Source: an uncultured Eubacteriales bacterium
GTDB taxonomy: Bacteria; Bacillota_I; Bacilli_A; RF39; UBA660
NCBI GenBank assembly: GCA_900321645.1
Contig: ONWZ01000042.1
Coordinates: 1 to 9,326 of the forward strand
Direction of reading: 5' to 3'
DNA: 9,326 nucleotides
The notes beneath the pieces were generated by a model. That model worked only from the letters and a program-made list of their open reading frames with translations. It searched no databases and was not told where the DNA came from. Below, in pieces: positions 1 to 5,859 of this stretch. Position numbers and translations under genes: made by a program. Numbering within the stretch: the first letter of the stretch is position 1; every line of letters begins with the position of its first letter.

Positions 1-1
1 A

Positions 2-298
2 CCTGTTAAGATTGCTAATAATGAAACATCTACTGTTATTTTAACATGTGTAGATAGTGAATCAGGAATATCAGTACACAATCTACAAGTAAGTGATTTT
101 ACTCCATCAAATAATAAGATAACGGTTACTAATTTAACAAAAGAAAGTGTTACAAATGGATATAAATATACAATAACTGTAACAGGTACAACAAATGATG
201 GTACGTCACATCTTACAGTAGATGCTAATAAGATTAGAAATGGTGCAGGGTTAGGTAACTTAAGTACATCATCTGGTGATATTACCGTCGAAAATGTT
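2..298 (+). other. Bacterial Ig-like module (partial or whole) at the visible N-terminal end
   Basis: This is the first module visible in the giant protein. It contains the pattern V-I-L-T-C-V-D-S-E-S-G, and its overall layout fits the 'T-x-L-x-C-x-D/E-x-x-S-G' Ig-like modules often strung together in exported proteins. The later module at 2294-2560 carries a similar T-L-S-C-S-E segment. The single Cys (codon 47-49) probably pairs with one upstream of the window. The Ig-like assignment rests on pattern and composition only. Confidence 0.5.
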
Positions 299-3200
299 AT
301 AAGTATTAGTGATGCTGTAGTTACACTAGAGTATACAAGTACAACCTATAATGGTAGTGCTAAAACACCATCTGTAACAGTGATAAAGGGAGGTAACACT
401 CTAATTTTAAATACCGATTATACGGTTACATATACAAATAATACAAACGTCGGTACAGCAACAGTAACAATAACTGGTATTGGTAATTATAGTGGAGAGA
501 CTTCAAGAACCTTTACCATATCATATAATTCATTTAATATAACATTGGATAACGATAATGCTACTACTAATGGAACAAGTACATTATATATGCGCTATGC
601 TGATGGTGTATATTTAGATAATACATATGCCAACAAAATGACCACAAGTTCTAATCCGATTAGTACATTACCACAAAGAACGGGATATATTTTTGACGGT
701 TATTACGATGGCGCTACACAAATGATAGATGCTACAGGTAAGATAACGAGTGCATTTACAAACATCAAGTATAGTTCAGCGAAGACACTAAATGCCCATT
801 GGACTGCTAACACTGCAATCATAACAATCAGAAAAAATGATGAAAATTGGTCTAATAGTGGAATGAATGTAGCTTTATATCAAAATGGTACTGAAAAGTA
901 TGCATATTTAAATTCAACTCAAAGTGGTTCAAATATTATCTTTACTGGTGTTGCCAATGGAACATATAATATTTATGCATCTTATAATTCGGGTAATACT
1001 GGACAAACAATGATGAGAGATACGGGATTAACGGTAACTATATCTAATTCCAATGATACAAATACAATTGATTACTATACAATTACTAGAAGTAAGGGTG
1101 CTAATACAAATTTAACAACTAGATATGAATCATCTAGTGGTTCTGTATATGATTTATCTACGGCTCACTTTTTAAAGAATATGGTAATTTATATTACCGC
1201 TAGTCCTTCAACGGGTTATGATTTAACTTTGTCAGTTTGTGGAACAAACAGAACTAGTCCATATACATTAACAGTTACTGAAAGTTGTGCAATTACAACA
1301 ACTGGTACAGCACAAACATATACCATAACATTTGATGACAATAGGTTTAGAGCAAGTAGTTCAAGTATTACATCAAGTGGCTTAACAATAACTTATGATC
1401 GAAGTGATCACACGTTATTAATTAATGGTACTCAAACGGCAACAGTTGTTCTTCAGGATATTTTGCATACGTTTGTTGAAGGAGATACCTATATTTCTAC
1501 GTTGACATATGTTAGTGGTAGTATAAGTGTTACTGATAGCACTAGTCATTATTTATGTAATGATGCTAGAAGATCAGATTTGACTGTTTCATATCAGTGG
1601 TGTTTGACGCCACCAACTACTTCCACCCCGGCTACTAAATCATATACAATAACTTCGACAATAGCTTCTGAAGCAGCATATATTCGTAGTATGTTATGGG
1701 TTGCTTCTGCTAACAAAGTAACATATACAAATTATAAAATGAAGGTTGATTTTACTAAGGTGCAAACAGCACAAGTAACTTATGGTAGTACCTATAGTGG
1801 CATGTTACCAACACCAGCTAGTCGTGATTATTATACATTTGCTGGTTGGTATACGGCTGAATCAGGTGGATCACAAGTAACATCATCAACAACAGTCGCA
1901 GCTGGTGGTGACCGTACATTCTATGCTCATTGGAATGATAATACTTCACCATATACAGAAATTGTTAGTGATACAAGGAACACTTGGCAAAAAAGTCAAA
2001 CATTTTCATTTAAATTAAGTGATACAGGGGATGGATTAAAAGCAGGAACATATTCATTTAAATATATGGTATATGATGATTATGATAATCCACCAGTTTG
2101 TGATGATATGACTTCAACATTCTCAATTACAGTTTCACAAGATGGTCTTAGTAGTGCATCAAGCAGTAATATTACCATAAATAGTGGCTCATCAACGTAT
2201 ATCGCTTGGTGTAATACTTCAGCCGTGCAAGATGTTTACGGAAATACAAGAGCAGCAGGTAATATTTATGCCCATGGATGGTATTTAAAAGTTGATAATA
2301 CCGCGCCAACGCCAAGTTTTACAACAACTAATGCGTTAAAGCAGACTAGTCAAACCGCAACATTGAGTTGCAGTGAAGTGCGTTCTGGAGGAACTACATA
2401 TTACTGGGGAACAAGTGCTCCAACTAGTTCAAGCACATATAATTCAATTAGCGGATCGGTTACAAAAACTATTTCATCACCCGGAACGTACTATTTTGCA
2501 TGTAAGGATGCTGTTGGCAATACATCTAGTAATAATTACTATAAAATATATTATACATATAAAGTTTATAATATGCTGGAAAATCAAACAGGCAGTACAC
2601 TGGCATCTTTAAATACCGACAATTATACACTAGTTGGTACTGCGACGACATATATTGCCCTCAATAACACATCGTTGCCTGCATCATCAATATATACAAA
2701 ACCCGATTATGGTGTGTATTATGGCATAAGTAATAATGGGCCAAGTACAACAGTCGCAACACTTAATTCAACGGTAGCGACATTGACAGCAAATAGTATT
2801 TATACTTGTTGGTTTTATCGAAGTGGGGTATACTTTAGATATAGGGTAAATGGTGGAACTCTGGCAGAAACTACAACTAGTGGAAGCGATACTTATCATT
2901 GGTCGGAAGCCGACAATGGTAATATTATGAGAGGTAAAAATAGTGCTGATCCATCAACCTTTCAGGTTAGGTATATATATGGAAATAGTACTAGAACCGT
3001 CGATTTAGCAGATTATAATGGTGGTGGAACACAACCATCAATAACGAAAACAGGTCATACTCCAGTAAGTGGGGCGGAATGGATATGTGAAAGTGGTTGT
3101 CGGGTTGCTAACAAGACATTTAGTCAAGCATCTTTTACAATGACAGATGCGTTTGTTAATACAAATTTATGCACAGATGCTCAAATGAAAGAAGGCAATT

Positions 3201-5812
3201 GTATTGTCGTTGTAAAGGTCAATTGGGCACCAAATGTTTATACGATTAATTTCCGTCAGGAAAACGCTACTAGTACGGCAGGCTCATCTTTACTTGGTAC
3301 TCAGACATGTACATATGGTCAGGCTTGTACGTTAAAAACTTATGCGACCGATTTAAGTGGAGTATTTCCATATAGTTCTGCTGATCATGCTGTCAATTCC
3401 GATCATACTGCTTGGGGATGGGCGTTTTATGGTTGGGCGACATCTACAACTTCTAAAACTCGTTCATATACTGATGCCTATGTTTTTAGTAGTTATACTA
3501 GAACAAGTGATTTGAACTTGTATGCTTTGGGCTATAAAGAAATGAGTTTTTATGGTGGAGTAGCACCAACAGCCTCAATTTCTGGATTTACTCAAACGCA
3601 AATATGGAATCCTTATTCTACAGCTCAATCGCAATTGACATCGATGAATGTACCCGCTGCTATTAGTATTAGTGGTTGGAATTTTGCTGGATATAAAGCT
3701 GGTCGAAATACAGCTAATGCGAATTATATTACATTTACACCAGAGCAAGCTGGAACGACTGCTACACCGGCATATAGTGAATACTCATTGAATCGTAGTT
3801 TATATTCAAGAACCTTGACTGTAAGTTATAATGCCAATGGTGGAAGTGGTACGCAAAGCGCAACAACTAAAACACAATATTATAACTCTGGTTATGGTTC
3901 AAGTGGAGCTAATTCAGGTGAAACGCTTGGTTCAAATGCAATAACCTTAGCAAGCAGTAGCACATTTACAAAGACAGGTAATAGTGTTACTAAGTGGGCA
4001 GAGGGTAGTGCTTCTGGTACACAATATAATCTTGGTGCTAGTTATGAAGGTATTGGAGCAACTGTCACTAGTACGGCAGTATCAAAAACGATGTATGCAA
4101 TATGGTCAGCTAATACTTACTATGTAGCATATAATAAAAATACAACTGAAACGGTATCAAATATGCCATCAGCTAGTACATCATATACATATGCAACAAG
4201 CGGTAATGTGGCGTTATCTTCCGCTACACCAACGAGATCGGGTTATACATTCTTAGGGTGGTCAACGTCATCTACAGCGACGAGTGCCTCATATTCGGCT
4301 GGTGGAAATTGGGCTAGAAGTAATGTTCCTAATTCTGGAGATACATTTACTTTATATGCCGTATGGACACCAAAAATTTATAAGGTTACTTTAAATAATC
4401 AAAGTGCTACATCAGCTGGAACTACGCAAGTGTGGTACAAATATAATACCAGCACTTACAATGGTGAAACATGTTATTACTATACCAATAGTAGTGCTAC
4501 AACATGTTTAACGGATTATACAATTACTAAACCAGAAAAAACAGGTTATACCTTTGGTGGATATTATACAGGAACTGGCGGTGGTGGTACTCAGTATGTA
4601 ACATCGGCTGGTAAATTTACAAATCAATTGTGGAAAAAATTACCGAGTGAAGTTAATAGTAGTTATACTGATACGATAACTTTATATGCCAAATGGACGG
4701 GTATCACGTATACAATTACATATAGGCAAGGAAATGGTACGAGTACGGCAGGAACTTCATCAATAGGAACATCAACATGTACATATGGTAGTTCATGTAC
4801 TTTGACGACTTATGCTAATTTGGGTGCCACATTTCCATATAGCTCAGCGGATACTACAAATACTTATAATTGGGCTTTTGCAGGGTGGACGACTAGCCAA
4901 ACAGGTACTAGTATTGGTACTTTGAATAGTGTATCGCTTACAAATGGAGCAACATTTACATATAATACAGCTGGCAATACAACATTATATGCTTTAGGTA
5001 AACGTATAAATAGATTTTATTGTGGTTCTGATACTAGTTCGACATTTACAACCACTACTCAATACTGGAATCCTTATTCGACATCAACATCATATTTGAC
5101 ATCAATGACCGTTCCTAATCCGGCAGATTTTGCTAGCACTTGTGCAATTTCTGGCTGGAATTATTATGGATATAAACTTGGTTCTAGCACAGCTTCGTCA
5201 ACTGTTACTTATGAAACATCCACTTTTGGAACCAGTGTTAAACCTGGCTTAGATAATAAAGGTTACTATCGAACAGAATATTCGAGGACATTAACTGTAA
5301 AATATAATAAAAATGCCTCTGCTGCCACTGGTACAATGTCTGATACAACGAAAACACAGTATTATAATTCTGGGTATGCTGGAAATGATGGAGCGATAAG
5401 TTCAAATTCAATAACTTTAGCAAATAATGGTTTTAGCTATACTAACTATGAATTTACTAAATGGGCTATTGGAAGTTCTTCTGGAACACAAGTAAATGCT
5501 GGATCGGCGTATACGGGAATTGGAACAAGTGTTACTGATACTACAATTACAAAGACAATGTATGCTAAATGGACTGCTAGAACATGGACAATTACAACTG
5601 AAACATGTGAATTGGTACAAAAAAAATGTCCTAAAGCAAATGGAGTTTGTACATGTAATGGTACACCAGCTCCGACCGCTAATTGGTGTTATTACTATGA
5701 GTATGAAATAACAACTGAAGTAACAACTGGAAATTCTTGTACACCTAAAACTGAAATTAGTACTTGTCAAGCAAATTCCGATGTTGGGGATCAAAATGTA
5801 AGCTGTAGTTAA
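2..5812 (+). CDS. Giant modular surface/secreted protein with Ig-like and InlB B-type repeats (5' end outside window)
   Basis: The frame is open from base 2 to a TAA at 5810-5812, followed by a second in-frame TAA, giving 1936 visible residues. The true start and any signal peptide lie upstream; the GTG at 380 is an internal valine, since the same frame codes equally well before it. The protein is very rich in Thr, Ser, Asn, Gly and Tyr and poor in Lys. Modules in order are Ig-like (2-298), a TDYTVTY-type Ig-like unit (299-523), B-repeat-like (533-814), Cna-B-like (815-1018), Flg_new-like (1070-1318), unassigned (1319-1774), canonical B-repeat (1775-1942), Ig-like (1943-2293 and 2294-2560), unassigned (2561-3238), eight B-repeat-like units (3239-5584) and a Cys-rich tail. 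B-repeats are recognised by a G-x-x-F-x-G-W/Y core followed by L/F-Y-A-x-W. In known families such modules form stalks of adhesins and internalin-like proteins, so an extracellular adhesive or fibre role is inferred; the ligand is unknown. There is no LPXTG, C-terminal hydrophobic segment or catalytic motif. Thirty cysteines, mostly in close pairs, suggest disulfides. A terminator follows the gene. Confidence 0.9.
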   Translation, partial: PVKIANNETSTVILTCVDSESGISVHNLQVSDFTPSNNKITVTNLTKESVTNGYKYTITVTGTTNDGTSHLTVDANKIRNGAGLGNLSTSSGDITVENVISISDAVVTLEYTSTTYNGSAKTPSVTVIKGGNTLILNTDYTVTYTNNTNVGTATVTITGIGNYSGETSRTFTISYNSFNITLDNDNATTNGTSTLYMRYADGVYLDNTYANKMTTSSNPISTLPQRTGYIFDGYYDGATQMIDATGKITSAFTNIKYSSAKTLNAHWTANTAIITIRKNDENWSNSGMNVALYQNGTEKYAYLNSTQSGSNIIFTGVANGTYNIYASYNSGNTGQTMMRDTGLTVTISNSNDTNTIDYYTITRSKGANTNLTTRYESSSGSVYDLSTAHFLKNMVIYITASPSTGYDLTLSVCGTNRTSPYTLTVTESCAITTTGTAQTYTITFDDNRFRASSSSITSSGLTITYDRSDHTLLINGTQTATVVLQDILHTFVEGDTYISTLTYVSGSISVTDSTSHYLCNDARRSDLTVSYQWCLTPPTTSTPATKSYTITSTIASEAAYIRSMLWVASANKVTYTNYKMKVDFTKVQTAQVTYGSTYSGMLPTPASRDYYTFAGWYTAESGGSQVTSSTTVAAGGDRTFYAHWNDNTSPYTEIVSDTRNTWQKSQTFSFKLSDTGDGLKAGTYSFKYMVYDDYDNPPVCDDMTSTFSITVSQDGLSSASSSNITINSGSSTYIAWCNTSAVQDVYGNTRAAGNIYAHGWYLKVDNTAPTPSFTTTNALKQTSQTATLSCSEVRSGGTTYYWGTSAPTSSSTYNSISGSVTKTISSPGTYYFACKDAVGNTSSNNYYKIYYTYKVYNMLENQTGSTLASLNTDNYTLVGTATTYIALNNTSLPASSIYTKPDYGVYYGISNNGPSTTVATLNSTVATLTANSIYTCWFYRSGVYFRYRVNGGTLAETTTSGSDTYHWSEADNGNIMRGKNSADPSTFQVRYIYGNSTRTVDLADYNGGGTQPSITKTGHTPVSGAEWICESGCRVANKTFSQASFTMTDAFVNTNLCTDAQMKEGNCIVVVKVNWAPNVYTINFRQENATSTAGSSLLGTQTCTYGQACTLKTYATDLSGVFPYSSADHAVNSDHTAWGWAFYGWATSTTSKTRSYTDAYVFSSYTRTSDLNLYALGYKEMSFYGGVAPTASISGFTQTQIWNPYSTAQSQLTSMNVPAAISISGWNFAGYKAGRNTANANYITFTPEQAGTTATPAYSEYSLNRSLYSRTLTVSYNANGGSGTQSATTKTQYYNSGYGSSGANSGETLGSNAITLASSSTFTKTGNSVTKWAEGSASGTQYNLGASYEGIGATVTSTAVSKTMYAIWSANTYYVAYNKNTTETVSNMPSASTSYTYATSGNVALSSATPTRSGYTFLGWSTSSTATSASYSAGGNWARSNVPNSGDTFTLYAVWTPKIYKVTLNNQSATSAGTTQVWYKYNTSTYNGETCYYYTNSSATTCLTDYTITKPEKTGYTFGGYYTGTGGGGTQYVTSAGKFTNQLWKKLPSEVNSSYTDTITLYAKWTGITYTITYRQGNGTSTAGTSSIGTSTCTYGSSCTLTTYANLGATFPYSSADTTNTYNWAFAGWTTSQTGTSIGTLNSVSLTNGATFTYNTAGNTTLYALGKRINRFYCGSDTSSTFTTTTQYWNPYSTSTSYLTSMTVPNPADFASTCAISGWNYYGYKLGSSTASSTVTYETSTFGTSVKPGLDNKGYYRTEYSRTLTVKYNKNASAATGTMSDTTKTQYYNSGYAGNDGAISSNSITLANNGFSYTNYEFTKWAIGSSSGTQVNAGSAYTGIGTSVTDTTITKTMYAKWTARTWTITTETCELVQKKCPKANGVCTCNGTPAPTANWCYYYEYEITTEVTTGNSCTPKTEISTCQANSDVGDQNVSCS
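299..523 (+). other. Ig-like stalk module of the 'TDYTVTY...GTATVTITG' type
   Basis: About 75 residues with the signature Y-N-G-x-A-K-T-P, then T-D-Y-T-V-T-Y, N-N-T-N-V-G-T-A-T-V-T-I-T-G and G-N-Y-S-G, ending T-F-T-I-S. I recognise this pattern from repeats in clostridial and other Firmicutes cell-surface proteins, where it occurs as an extracellular beta-sandwich spacer. Only one copy is visible here. Module boundaries are estimated from neighbouring motifs. Confidence 0.7.
533..814 (+). repeat. InlB B-repeat-like unit 1 (long 'GYYDG' variant)
   Basis: The unit has the order F-N-I-T-L-D-N, then R-T-G-Y-I-F-D-G-Y-Y-D-G, Q-M-I-D-A-T-G-K-I-T and finally L-N-A-H-W-T-A-N-T. It is a beta-grasp B-repeat (Listeria-Bacteroides repeat) variant with an insertion between the G-Y-x-F core and the terminal A-x-W. 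Its closest relative in this protein is the unit at 4376-4705, which shares the S/N-A-T-x-x-G-T opening, the G-Y-Y core and the A-G-K/T-G-K segment. The module is presumed to be a structural stalk element. Confidence 0.7.
815..1018 (+). other. Cna-B-like (prealbumin-fold) module
   Basis: Residues read I-T-I-R-K-N-D-E-N-W-S-N-S-G-M-N-V-A-L-Y, followed by an F-T-G-V-A-N-G-T-Y-N-I-Y-A-S strand. The pattern 'K-D/N-x-x-x-W-x-x-x-x-V-x-L' plus 'G-V-x-N-G-T-Y-x-I-Y' matches Cna-B / SpaA-type collagen-binding stalk domains. Some members of those families carry Lys-Asn isopeptide bonds; a Lys is present in the first strand, but whether the partner Asn is correctly placed cannot be judged without a structure. 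Confidence 0.55.
1070..1318 (+). other. Flg_new-type bacterial repeat with paired cysteines
   Basis: The segment starts Y-Y-T-I-T-R-S-K-G and contains V-I-Y-I-T-A-S-P-S-T-G-Y-D-L, then T-S-P-Y-T-L-T-V-T-E-S-C-A-I-T-T-T-G. This follows the 'T-A-x-P-x-x-G-Y ... P-Y-x-x-x-V-x-x-x-x-x-I-x-A' layout of the bacterial repeat family related to B-repeats. Two Cys (codons at 1238 and 1286, 16 residues apart) sit at the ends of neighbouring predicted strands and could form a disulfide. Confidence 0.5.
1319..1774 (+). other. Unassigned segment, possible jelly-roll / carbohydrate-binding-like domain
   Basis: About 150 residues that I cannot assign to a repeat family. The pattern 'G-L-T-I-T-Y-D...L-L-I-N-G-T-Q-T-A-T-V-V-L', then 'F-V-E-G-D-T-Y-I-S-T-L-T-Y-V-S-G-S-I' and a final 'Y-K-M-K-V-D-F-T-K-V' looks like the strand order of jelly-roll beta-sandwiches in carbohydrate-binding modules and phage or surface proteins. 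Two Cys (codons at 1556 and 1601) are 15 residues apart. A sugar-binding role is speculation; the protein needs some ligand-binding region, and this is the best candidate visible. Confidence 0.35.
1775..1942 (+). repeat. Canonical InlB B-repeat unit 2
   Basis: A compact unit: V-T-Y-G-S-T-Y-S-G-M-L-P-T-P, Y-Y-T-F-A-G-W-Y-T, S-G-G-S-Q-V-T, then T-F-Y-A-H-W. It matches the textbook order of the Listeria-Bacteroides repeat (Pfam List_Bact_rpt): 'Y-G-x...L-P-x-P-x-R-x-G-Y-x-F-x-G-W-Y...G-x-x-V...T-L-Y-A-x-W'. It is the clearest family match in the giant protein and anchors the assignment of the more divergent units. Confidence 0.85.
1943..2560 (+). other. Two Ig-like modules joined by a V-D-N-T-A-P linker
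   Basis: The first module runs to about 2293 and the second begins at D-N-T-A-P-T-P-S-F, a linker typical of concatenated bacterial Ig-like domains. The second contains A-T-L-S-C-S-E and ends with Y-Y-F-A-C-K-D-A-V-G-N-T-S, the usual 'Y-x-x-x-C-x-D-x-x-G-N' last strand of such domains. Each holds exactly one Cys pair (codons 2099/2210 and 2369/2501), spaced as in an Ig intersheet disulfide for the second. Confidence 0.65.
2561..3238 (+). other. Unassigned Cys-containing region preceding the repeat block
   Basis: About 226 residues without a confident family match. The second half (from Y-F-R-Y-R-V-N-G-G-T-L) includes H-W-S-E, K-T-G-H-T-P, G-A-E-W-I-C-E-S-G-C, a later pair L-C-T-D...G-N-C, and closes with V-K-V-N-W-A-P-N, which occupies the place of the Y-A-x-W end of a B-repeat. 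It may therefore be a highly elaborated B-repeat relative carrying two disulfides (C-x3-C and C-x9-C). One further Cys (codon 2807) is unpaired locally. Confidence 0.35.
3239..4117 (+). repeat. Three-unit supermodule, copy 1 (293 aa)
   Basis: Three consecutive units: 3239-3538 (Y-T-I-N-F-R-Q ... Y-A-L-G), 3539-3814 (F-Y-G-G ... W-N-P-Y-S-T ... I-S-G-W-N) and 3815-4117 (L-T-V-S-Y-N ... T-K-T-Q-Y-Y-N-S-G-Y ... M-Y-A-I-W). The whole block recurs in the same order at 4709-5584. Conserved landmarks include T-C-T-Y-G-x-x-C-T-L, F-P-Y-S-S-A-D, W-N-P-Y-S-T-x-x-S-x-L-T-S-M, Y-S-R-T-L-T-V and G-x-x-Y-x-G-I-G. The first unit ends in Y-A-L-G rather than Y-A-x-W, and the middle unit has no Y-A-x-W end at all. 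Confidence 0.85.
4118..4375 (+). repeat. InlB B-repeat-like unit between the supermodules (first)
   Basis: Y-Y-V-A-Y-N-K-N-T, then T-P-T-R-S-G-Y-T-F-L-G-W-S-T and T-F-T-L-Y-A-V-W-T-P-K. It is a near-canonical B-repeat: R-S-G-Y-T-F-L-G-W followed by L-Y-A-x-W. It separates the two supermodule copies together with the following unit and contains no Cys. Confidence 0.8.
4376..4708 (+). repeat. InlB B-repeat-like unit between the supermodules (second, 'GYYTG' variant with a Cys pair)
   Basis: I-Y-K-V-T-L-N-N-Q-S-A-T-S-A-G-T opens the unit, E-K-T-G-Y-T-F-G-G-Y-Y-T-G forms the core and I-T-L-Y-A-K-W-T closes it. It resembles the first B-repeat-like unit at 533-814 in having a G-Y-Y core and a Q-x-x-x-x-A-G-K segment. 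Two Cys (codons 4472 and 4505, 11 residues apart) lie in an insertion ahead of the core that is absent from canonical B-repeats. Confidence 0.75.
4709..5584 (+). repeat. Three-unit supermodule, copy 2 (292 aa)
   Basis: Units at 4709-5005, 5006-5290 and 5291-5584 repeat the order of copy 1 (3239-4117), with starts 1470 bases apart. Shared features are the C-x5-C of T-C-T-Y-G-S-S-C, F-P-Y-S-S-A-D, Y-A-L-G, W-N-P-Y-S-T-x-x-S-x-L-T-S-M, I-S-G-W-N, Y-S-R-T-L-T-V, T-K-T-Q-Y-Y-N-S-G-Y and T-K-T-M-Y-A-x-W. The middle unit differs from copy 1 by two Cys (codons 5021 and 5141) that have no counterparts there. DNA-level identity is interrupted by many synonymous and replacement changes, so the duplication is not recent. 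Confidence 0.85.
5585..5809 (+). other. Cys-rich C-terminal tail without sorting signal (75 aa)
   Basis: After the last B-repeat the protein ends in 75 residues with eight cysteines (codons 5606, 5627, 5648, 5654, 5687, 5738, 5765, 5804). It includes Q-K-K-C-P-K, the closely spaced V-C-T-C, W-C-Y-Y-Y-E-Y and the final V-S-C-S. There is no LPXTG, no hydrophobic stretch and no positively charged end, so it is neither a sortase signal nor a membrane anchor. I do not recognise the family. The even cysteine count fits a small disulfide-stabilised cap or interaction domain. Confidence 0.6.
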
Positions 5813-5817
5813 TAAAT

Positions 5818-5850
5818 AAAGTCAATACAAAAGTATTGGCTTTTCTCTTT
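5818..5850 (+). terminator. Rho-independent terminator of the giant surface-protein gene
   Basis: An 11-bp stem pairs 5818-5828 with 5833-5843 (one T-G wobble) around an AAAA loop, and T-rich sequence follows to 5850 (TTTTCTCTTT at 5841-5850). It begins 5 bases after the stop codon. The 5' arm is also AT-rich enough that a weaker terminator on the minus strand is possible, but there is no convergent gene to need it. Confidence 0.85.
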
Positions 5851-5859
5851 ATTGACTTT
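5818..5859. repeat. 10-bp perfect inverted repeat spanning the terminator and the priA -35 box
   Basis: AAAGTCAATA at 5818-5827 is the exact reverse complement of TATTGACTTT at 5850-5859. The left arm is also the 5' arm of the terminator hairpin; the right arm contains the -35 hexamer of the downstream promoter. It may be coincidental economy in a short AT-rich spacer or an operator-like site. Confidence 0.6.

Noticed and set aside
380..382. GTG at 380 as the start of the large gene
   Set aside because: The frame is open back to base 2, the upstream residues have the same Ig-like composition, and there is no Shine-Dalgarno sequence before 380. It is an internal valine codon.
668..685. L-P-Q-R-T-G as a sortase (LPXTG) motif
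   Set aside because: It has one residue too many between P and T, lies near the visible N-terminal side, and is the normal 'P-x-R-T-G-Y' part of a B-repeat core, with no following hydrophobic and charged segments.
2373..2612. Short plus-strand frame inside the surface gene, and the similar one at 5496-5711
   Set aside because: Both are out of frame within strongly patterned repeat-protein sequence and have no independent start signals.
3239..5584. CRISPR-like or nucleotide tandem repeat array
   Set aside because: The repetition is in protein sequence with long, unequal units and drifted DNA; there are no short identical direct repeats with regular spacers.
5238..5794. Minus-strand open frames opposite the end of the surface gene (5238-5423 and 5417-5794)
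   Set aside because: They mirror the Thr/Ser-rich codons of the plus-strand gene, have low-complexity Cys/Ser/Ile-rich translations and no ribosome-binding context.
5796..5827. A divergent minus-strand promoter using the left inverted-repeat arm (TTGACT on the minus strand)
   Set aside because: No good -10 lies at 16-18 bases spacing on that strand, and no minus-strand gene follows.
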